A program made the position numbers and the translations under genes. A stretch of DNA of 64,000 bases, taken from contig NZ_JAFFIX010000012.1 of NCBI RefSeq assembly GCF_016916835.1, positions 124,001 to 188,000 on the forward strand, given 5' to 3'. The number at the start of each line of letters is the position of its first letter. Position 1 is the first letter of the stretch. The notes below the pieces were generated by a model. The model made no database searches. It was given only the letters and a program-made list of their open reading frames with translations, and was not told the DNA's origin. Origin of the DNA: Actinacidiphila bryophytorum (GTDB taxonomy: Bacteria; Actinomycetota; Actinomycetes; Streptomycetales; Streptomycetaceae). Positions 59,601 to 64,000 of this stretch are shown here, piece by piece.

Positions 59601-60052
59601 CGACCCAGCTCGCGGCGGTCGGCTACACCCCAGGCGCCACGGTGACCGCGGGCGGCCTGTCCTACACCTGGCCCGACACCCGGCCGGGTGAGCCCGACAA
59701 CATCGCGGCCGCCGGGCAGGTGATCCGCCTGCAGGGCCAGGGCTCCCGGCTCGGCATCCTGGGCACCGGCATCGGCTCGGCCCACTCCGGCACCGTCACG
59801 GTCACCTACACCGACGGCACCAGTACGGACCTGGCCGTCGACCTGCCCGACTGGTACAGCAACAAGGCCGGCGGCAACGCCCAGCTCGCGGTGACCACCG
59901 CGAACTGGAACCGCCCGCCCGACGACACCCTCGGCAACCACGCCGTCAGTCTCTACACCACCGGCGGAGCGCTCGACCCGGGTAAGACCGTCGCCACGGT
60001 GACGCTGCCCGACGACAGCGGCTTCCACGTCTTCGCCCTGTCCCTGGGCTGA
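56615..60052 (+). CDS. Secreted GH3 beta-glycosidase with PA14 insert and C-terminal module
   Basis: An 1,145-residue exported enzyme; GGAGG before ATG 56615. Signal peptide to about residue 30. The GH3 N-domain has RPWLDARLPLEKRIDLLLAQ, LQFTDGPGGVRDGQP, VVYGPMVNIVRTPLGGRDFE and the binding pair in VAAQVKHFAGNNQEN. The nucleophile region reads FDGVIDTDYPANHSTV, with T-D-Y replacing the common S-D-W. The C-domain (KNSGAQLPLDTAELTSLAVI) holds a PA14 insert (LKGEYFAGTTLSGTPALTRD, ~438-566). A fibronectin-III domain follows, then NEW3-like strands and a C-terminal module (~962-1145) like that of GH92. Likely a beta-glucosidase or related enzyme on plant glycans. Confidence 0.9.
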   Translation: MRMARLAVAAAAAAALAVPLAVPATAGSVSGTGGADPAAARPWLDARLPLEKRIDLLLAQMTNAEKASLMTSVDKPAGSHATGYIPGIERLGVPGLQFTDGPGGVRDGQPSTAMPSPVSLAASFDTDMAGQYGTVLGSEARSRDYQVVYGPMVNIVRTPLGGRDFETLGEDPELAGDIAASEIRGIQAQGVAAQVKHFAGNNQENARTTSSSDIDERTLQEIYLPAFEKAVKEGDAWSVMCAYNKVNGTYACENAQILRDVLIDTWKFDGVIDTDYPANHSTVKSALAGLDQEFSGTTYFKQLPAAVAAGAVPQSVLDDAARRILRLEFRTGQFAPQTPPAVDYEADSAVARKAAEAGSVLLKNSGAQLPLDTAELTSLAVIGPNADTAVTGGGGSSAVTPYKKVDPVSGLRARLGGTVDVTSVKAGGGAGFPPIPASALSGLKGEYFAGTTLSGTPALTRDDPDVDFDWGTGSPDPALPADGFSARWTGTVTSPATAAYTFSATSDDGSRIYLDGTLIADNWGDHGVRTVKSAPVQLTAGDPHTLRVEYYENAGGASVTVGWSAPGVPDPTITAAAAAAAKADVAVVVVGDSSSEGSDRTTLALPGNEDDLIRAVAAANPHTVVVLRAGAPVLMPWLADVPAVLDMWYPGQEDGNALAALLTGDAEPGGRLPVSFPRTDAQTATAAAPGRYPAVDGVYDYSEGLDVGYRWYDQEGQTPLFPFGYGLSYTSFRLSHLTSGPSRVEATGRGTAPVHLSVDVTNTGRRTGTDVVQVYLGSPAGSGEPPKALRSFAKVSLKPGQTKAVRFTLTADDLRTWDSSAHDWTVLTGRYPVSVGQSSADTPLHTAVTVTRSVGTQYTALTAPATTDAGATQTVKQSFTNTGDSTVRDVRLGLELPTGWTAKPAPGAQTAPRTVRPHSTVSADWTVTAPADAAAGPATLTAKASYELEGHTSRTADTTTTVPYATTAAAYDNAGISADSDPSTGELDPGGYSLSATQLAAVGYTPGATVTAGGLSYTWPDTRPGEPDNIAAAGQVIRLQGQGSRLGILGTGIGSAHSGTVTVTYTDGTSTDLAVDLPDWYSNKAGGNAQLAVTTANWNRPPDDTLGNHAVSLYTTGGALDPGKTVATVTLPDDSGFHVFALSLG

Positions 60053-60090
60053 GAAACCGAGATCCCGGCCGGCGTCCTGGCCGAACTGCC

Positions 60091-60122
60091 GTGCCCCGCA
60101 CCGGACTTTAGGTGCGGGGCAC
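60091..60122. terminator. Bidirectional hairpin between GH3 and GMC genes
   Basis: GTGCCCCGCACC (60091-60102), 8-nt loop, GGTGCGGGGCAC (60111-60122). The perfect 12-bp stem lies between two convergent genes, 38 bp past the GH3 stop and 17 bp past the GMC stop. Confidence 0.8.
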
Positions 60123-60139
60123 GCGCACGCCCGCTCCGC

Positions 60140-62023
60140 TCACGCGAGCTGGAGGTCGGCCACCGCGTGGGCCGCTGCCATGATGCTCAGCTGCGGATTG
60201 ACCTCGGGGCAGCCGGGCAGCAGCGAGGCGTCGGCAATCAGCACGCCGTGGACACCGCGGAGCCGCCCGGCGGGGTCGGCGGGGAAGCGCCGGGGGTCGG
60301 CGCCCGCCGCCGCCGTGCCGGTGGGGTGGTAGGCCGACAGGTGGAGCTGACCTGCCGTCACCTGTCCCAGCACGGCGTCGAGTTCGTCCAGGGTACGCAC
60401 CCGGGGCGCGCGCGGGATGCCGGTCAGGACCTCCCGGGCACCTGCGGCCAGCAGCAGCCGCCCCATGGCCCGGACCGCGGTCAGGAGGCGGTCCGCGTCG
60501 CGCGGGGCGAGGTCGTAGCGGACCAGTGCGCGGTCCCGGCCCAGCACGCGGCCCGACGGCAGGTCGGCGACCATCGCGCCGAGGGTGGCGAGGCGGTGGG
60601 CGTCGTCGGCCTCGGCGCTCAACTCCCGCCCCACGCCGGGCAGGACGAAGGATCCCATGCCGGGCGGGGTCGCCGTCGCCTCGATCAGCACACCCTGCCC
60701 GTGCAGTTCCTCGACGCCGACGCTCTGCAGCACCCCCTCCCAGGCGGTGACCGGCTCGGCGAAGCGGCCCGCGACGCTGGTGGCCGGGTGGACGCTGAGG
60801 TTGCGGCCGAGCCGCGGGTGCCCGCCGAGGCCCGAGCGGCGCAGCAGCGGCGGCGTCTGCAGGGCGCCCGCCGCGACCACGACCAGCGGCGCGAGGATCT
60901 CCAGCGTGCCGCCGCCCTCGCGGGCCACGCGGACGCCCGCCGCACGCGGGCCGCCGGGACGGTCGGGGTCCACCAGGATCCGCAGCACCCGGGCGCCGGT
61001 GACGATACGGGCGCCCGCGGCACACGCCGCGGGCAGCACGGAGAGCTGGACGCTCTGCTTGGCGCCGGTCGGGCAGCCCACCACGCACTGGCACGAGCCC
61101 TTGCAGCCGGGGGCGTTGCGGCGCAGCGGCGCGGCCTGCCAGCCGAGTTCGCGCGCGCCCGCGAGGGCGATCCTGCCGTTGGCGCCGAGGACCTCCGTCG
61201 GCTGGGCGGCCACCTGCAGGGTGCGCTCCGCCTCGTCCAGGTACCTCCCGAGGTCCGCGGCGGGCGCGAAGCCGAACTCCCCGGCCCAGCGGGCCAGCAC
61301 GTGCTCCGGGGTGCGGTAGCAGGTTCCCGCGTTGACGACCGTGGTGCCGCCGACGGCGCGCCCGGTGGGCAGCAGCAGCGGCGGCCTCCCCAGTGCGACG
61401 GTGGCGCCGCCGTCGCGGTACAGCTCGGTGAAGCGGTCGAGCGGCGCCCGCCGCCCGAAGGACGCGGTGCTGTGGTGCCGCCCCTCCTCCAGGACGACGA
61501 CCCGCAGCCCGCCACGGGCCAGGGTCCGCGCCGCCATGGCGCCCCCCGCGCCGGAGCCGACCACGACCGCGTCGGCGGTCGAACGCGCGGGCCACCGGTC
61601 GGAGGGCGTGCAGTCGAGCGGCGGGTCCTCGCGGGCCGGGGCCGGTGCGGGCAGGCCCTGCTGGACCATGCGCTCGGTCCCCGCGGCGAGCAGCACCGGG
61701 ACCTTGACGACGTCGAGCAGCGCCAGCAGTGCGGGCCTGGCGCCCAGGGCGCCGACCACCGACTCCCGCTCGGGCACTGACAGGTCGGCGAGCCTGCGCC
61801 CCGTCCTGGCCACGGCGTAGCCGTCGAGTGCCCCGGCCGCCGCCCGCATCCCGGTGCGGGCGGGCAGGGGCATCGAGGCGACCACCGCGTCCAGCCGGGC
61901 GGGGACGCGGGCGTGCCAGCCGGCACCGCCTGCCCTGCCCTCCGGGAGGAGCGCCGCCGCCAGGCCCGTGAGGCTGCGGGAGGCGCCGGGGGGGCGGTCC
62001 TGCCTGCGCGGGGCGGCGGTCAC
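60140..62023 (-). CDS. GMC-family oxidoreductase (long-chain alcohol/sterol oxidase-like)
   Basis: A 627-residue flavoenzyme. The N-terminal part (SLTGLAAALLPEGRAGGAGW onward, ~14-130) is the helical cap seen in long-chain fatty alcohol oxidases. The FAD motif is DAVVVGSGAGGAMAARTLAR (near 160). AVGGTTVVNAGTCYRTPEHV is the flavin loop. KGSCQCVVGCPTGAKQSVQL is a Cys cluster characteristic of this branch. HLSAYHPTGTAAAGADPRRF has the active His, and GCPEVNPQLSIMAAAHAVA the Asn. The substrate is probably a lipophilic alcohol or sterol. The GTG overlaps the stop of the gene before it (GTGA), so the two are coupled. Confidence 0.87.
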   Translation of the reverse strand: MTAAPRRQDRPPGASRSLTGLAAALLPEGRAGGAGWHARVPARLDAVVASMPLPARTGMRAAAGALDGYAVARTGRRLADLSVPERESVVGALGARPALLALLDVVKVPVLLAAGTERMVQQGLPAPAPAREDPPLDCTPSDRWPARSTADAVVVGSGAGGAMAARTLARGGLRVVVLEEGRHHSTASFGRRAPLDRFTELYRDGGATVALGRPPLLLPTGRAVGGTTVVNAGTCYRTPEHVLARWAGEFGFAPAADLGRYLDEAERTLQVAAQPTEVLGANGRIALAGARELGWQAAPLRRNAPGCKGSCQCVVGCPTGAKQSVQLSVLPAACAAGARIVTGARVLRILVDPDRPGGPRAAGVRVAREGGGTLEILAPLVVVAAGALQTPPLLRRSGLGGHPRLGRNLSVHPATSVAGRFAEPVTAWEGVLQSVGVEELHGQGVLIEATATPPGMGSFVLPGVGRELSAEADDAHRLATLGAMVADLPSGRVLGRDRALVRYDLAPRDADRLLTAVRAMGRLLLAAGAREVLTGIPRAPRVRTLDELDAVLGQVTAGQLHLSAYHPTGTAAAGADPRRFPADPAGRLRGVHGVLIADASLLPGCPEVNPQLSIMAAAHAVADLQLA

Positions 62024-63432
62024 CGGGTGCCCACTTCCGCGTGGGCCGTGCCGTCCAGGCTCCAGCGCCGCTCCGTCCGCCAGCCGCCCCACCAGCGCTC
62101 CAGGACCACCTCGGCGTCGGCGCGTTCGCTGTTGCGGCAGGTCGCGCGGGCGCCGTCGGGGTCGGTGTACTCCAGGGCGAGGGTGCGCTCCGCCGGCTGG
62201 GTGACCCGGACGCGGATCCGGCGCAGGCCGGCACGCCCGGTGACGGTCCAGGTCGGCAGGCCGATCGTGCAGCGGAAGCGGCCGGCTCCCGCCCAGCCGA
62301 CGGCCGTTCGCTCCGCCCGCCGCGGCCAGGTGCTGCCGTCGCCGCGGCGCAGCCGGAGGAAGACCAGCGGCGGCAGCCTGCGCAGGACCGGCCGGGTGGA
62401 CACCGCGGCGACCACTTCGAGGACGGCGTCGCCCAGGTCGGCGTGCAGCCACGCCCAGCGGTGCGCGTTGCCGTGGCCGAAGATCCGTGCGGTGGCGCCG
62501 GGTGCACGGTCGAGCGCCAGCGTCGCGGCCCCGTACGAGAACGTGCCGCTGTAGTGGGCGCGTGCGGCGGGCAGCATCTGTGCGGCGGGCAGCAGCGGGC
62601 GCCGCCACGACCAGCGCGGGAAGGTGAACAGCGGTGCCCCGGCGGGCTGTTCCGCCAGGTCCCAGCGCAGGTCCCCGGCGGAGCCGGTCAGCCTGCCGGG
62701 CCGGGCAGCCACCCCGTCCGCCGCGAAACCGTCCGGCGGCCGGGTCCACTCGGCGGGGCCGAACCTGGCGTGCGCGACGGGGCCGCCCGCGGGGAAGACG
62801 GCGGCCCAGCCGTGGGCGTGGGGGGCCGATCCGTCGGTGGGCGCGACCACCTCGTGGTGCAGCCACAGCCCGGTGCCGGTGGCCGGGTCCGTCGCCGTGG
62901 TGTACCAGACCTCCGTACGCCCGGGTGCGCCGCTCCAGCGCGGCGCCGCGAAGGCCTCCGGGCCGCTCTCCTGCCGCGGGAAGCGGAAACTCGACAGGAA
63001 GGGGGCGAGTTGGGTCGCCGCCGGGAAGCGCAGCGCGCCCGTACCGGCCGGCGCCCCGTCCTCGTACAGCGTGAACGGCAGCCGGGTCATCGATGCCAGC
63101 GGGCGCCGGGGGGTGACGGACTTCCAGCCGTCGAGGGTGAGCCTGCGGCCGCCGGCGATGAAGGAGATCCGGTAGCGGATGCGGCGCCGTGCGAGCGGGG
63201 ATATCTCCAACTCGCCCGCGGCGTCCGGGTCGTCGGCCCATCCGGCGATCCGCACCCGCCCCGCGGCCCGGGCCTGGGTGGTCCCCAGCGGGCGCAGCAC
63301 CCGGTCCGCGGTGACCCGCAGGTCGAGGCGGACCCGGCGGGCGTGGTCCTCGCCGTCGAGCCGGACGGTGCCGGCCATCGACTCGCGGAAGGCGGTACCC
63401 CTGCCGCCGCCGGTCCCGGCCGCGGCGCTCAT
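62020..63432 (-). CDS. Lipid-domain protein coupled to a GMC oxidase
   Basis: A 470-residue soluble protein. Residues 15-150 (FRESMAGTVRLDGEDHARRV, RIRYRISFIAGGRRLTLDGW, ALRFPAATQLAPFLSSFRFP) resemble the accessory domain attached to some mycobacterial cholesterol-oxidase-like GMC proteins. Residues 190-460 (GTGLWLHHEVVAPTDGSAPH, TARIFGHGNAHRWAWLHADL, FGHGN followed by W-x-W) look like a tocopherol cyclase/DUF2804-type beta barrel, which binds hydrophobic ligands. No known catalytic residues are certain. It overlaps both neighbours (ATGA with the GntR gene, GTGA with the GMC gene), so it likely presents or modifies a lipid for the oxidase. Confidence 0.7.
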   Translation of the reverse strand: MSAAAGTGGGRGTAFRESMAGTVRLDGEDHARRVRLDLRVTADRVLRPLGTTQARAAGRVRIAGWADDPDAAGELEISPLARRRIRYRISFIAGGRRLTLDGWKSVTPRRPLASMTRLPFTLYEDGAPAGTGALRFPAATQLAPFLSSFRFPRQESGPEAFAAPRWSGAPGRTEVWYTTATDPATGTGLWLHHEVVAPTDGSAPHAHGWAAVFPAGGPVAHARFGPAEWTRPPDGFAADGVAARPGRLTGSAGDLRWDLAEQPAGAPLFTFPRWSWRRPLLPAAQMLPAARAHYSGTFSYGAATLALDRAPGATARIFGHGNAHRWAWLHADLGDAVLEVVAAVSTRPVLRRLPPLVFLRLRRGDGSTWPRRAERTAVGWAGAGRFRCTIGLPTWTVTGRAGLRRIRVRVTQPAERTLALEYTDPDGARATCRNSERADAEVVLERWWGGWRTERRWSLDGTAHAEVGTR

Positions 63433-64000
63433 GCCGGCCCGTCCAGCATGATCCGCTCGGTGGCGGTGAGATACGCCTCCGCGGCCCGCCGCGCGGCGTC
63501 CCCGTCCCCCGCTTCCACGGCCGCGACGACCGGGGCGAGCCGGGCGTGCGCGGCGGCCGGTTCGGTGAACGGCCCCACCAGGGCGGCCCGTACGGGCAGG
63601 TAGGCGTTGAAGAGGGTGTTGGTCAGCAGTACGTAGACGCGGTTGCCGGTGGCGCGGGCGAGCGCCCGGTGCACCTCGACGTCGGCGAGCTGCACCGCGT
63701 CCGCGCTCTCTGCGGTGCGTACCGCGTCCAGCAGTTCGCGCAGCTCGCCCTGCTGGGCGCGGGTGGCCCGGGCGGCGGCGCGTTCCGCGATCAACGCGCC
63801 GACGTCCCGGCGTACTTCGAAGATCTCGCCGAACCAGTCGGGGCTGTGCCGCACCAGCATCGGCAGCAGGTCCGCGCCGCCCAGCCGGGCGAAGTCCCGT
63901 ACCCGGGTGCCCACTCCGTGCCGGGTCTCCAGCAGCCCGGCCTGCACCAGGCGCCCGAAGGCGTGCTTGAGGGTGGTGCGGGTGACGCCGTAGCCGTCGG
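63429..64000 (-). CDS. GntR-family (FCD) regulator, N-terminus outside the window
   Basis: The C-terminal 189 residues of a FadR-type regulator; the first part of the HTH lies beyond the right edge. The visible start DGYGVTRTTLKHAFGRLVQA and GLLETRHGVGTRVRDF is the second half of the GntR winged helix. The FCD ligand domain follows: FEVRRDVGALIAERAAARAT, LADVEVHRALARATGNRVYV (metal-binding D..H) and the final AAVEAGDGDAARRAAEAYLT. FCD regulators bind small carboxylic acids or acyl-CoA. The stop overlaps the next start (ATGA), so the regulator is co-transcribed with the lipid-domain and GMC genes that it likely controls. Confidence 0.88.
   Translation of the reverse strand, partial: DGYGVTRTTLKHAFGRLVQAGLLETRHGVGTRVRDFARLGGADLLPMLVRHSPDWFGEIFEVRRDVGALIAERAAARATRAQQGELRELLDAVRTAESADAVQLADVEVHRALARATGNRVYVLLTNTLFNAYLPVRAALVGPFTEPAAAHARLAPVVAAVEAGDGDAARRAAEAYLTATERIMLDGPA

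Noticed and set aside
1..64000. Insertion sequences, integrases, att sites, tRNA or rRNA genes
   Set aside because: No transposase, integrase, inverted terminal repeats or tRNA-like cloverleaf with CCA-type ends was noticed. A tRNAscan or ISfinder run would be decisive.

Overview
The window is a high-G+C actinobacterial chromosome segment, most likely Streptomycetaceae (Streptomyces or a close relative). The grounds are extreme GC bias at third codon positions, frequent GTG starts, many ATGA/GTGA stop-start overlaps, Sec, Tat and lipoprotein secretion signals, a perfect CebR-type operator, and typical Streptomyces families (DUF3558, DUF5937-ArsR, secreted Rhs, GH92/GH3/GH9/GH16). No rRNA, tRNA, CRISPR array, insertion sequence or phage module was seen. 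The window looks like ordinary accessory chromosome rather than a mobile element.

Layout. 1-3584: the start of a DUF389 membrane protein, then a carbohydrate block with a GH15 hydrolase, a frameshifted cyclase-family gene and gluconokinase. 3699-7828: a GMC oxidoreductase converging on cytochrome bd oxidase (cydAB). 8127-11610: a coupled PadR - ABC ATPase - FtsX-like permease operon with a palindrome at its start. 11712-17123: a secreted VWD-domain protein, a small Tat-exported remnant of phospholipase C without its catalytic domain, an MFS transporter and a CorA transporter. 17444-23492: a DUF3558 lipoprotein, GlgX, a GH16 glucanase with two nearly identical ricin-type lectin domains, and an Old Yellow Enzyme. 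23500-34011: a 2,155-residue secreted Rhs/YD-repeat protein with a distinct C-terminal tip, a small lipoprotein directly downstream that may be its immunity protein, and a divergent secreted DNRLRE/FG-GAP protein. 34211-38102: two MFS transporters, the second divergent from an ArsR-type regulator across a 17-bp palindrome. 38293-40255: a coupled cupredoxin - metallophosphoesterase - membrane protein operon. 40437-44462: an ABC importer with a THI5/NMT1-like binding protein and a RutA-like flavin monooxygenase. 44481-48790: a GH1 beta-glucosidase and a GH9 cellulase around a perfect CebR box. 48912-60052: a DUF1963 protein, GH92 alpha-mannosidase, a regulator/membrane-protein pair behind two identical operators, two mini SH3-like secreted proteins, an AraC regulator with an alpha/beta-hydrolase, and a PA14-containing GH3 enzyme. 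60140-64000: an overlapping GntR regulator - lipid-associated domain protein - GMC oxidase operon, cut by the window end.

The main theme is scavenging of plant and fungal polysaccharide. GH9 and GH1 under CebR handle cellulose. GH16, GH3, GH92, GH15 and GlgX handle beta-glucan, other beta-glycosides, mannan and alpha-glucan. A second theme is surface and secreted interaction proteins (Rhs with its candidate immunity lipoprotein and the FG-GAP partner, the VWD protein, the SH3-like pair). The most promising little-described unit is the Rhs tip - lipoprotein - FG-GAP locus. The cupredoxin/phosphoesterase operon, the THI5-ABC/RutA-like operon and the GntR/GMC operon come next. All functions are read from sequence motifs and family knowledge; nothing here was tested by a database search.
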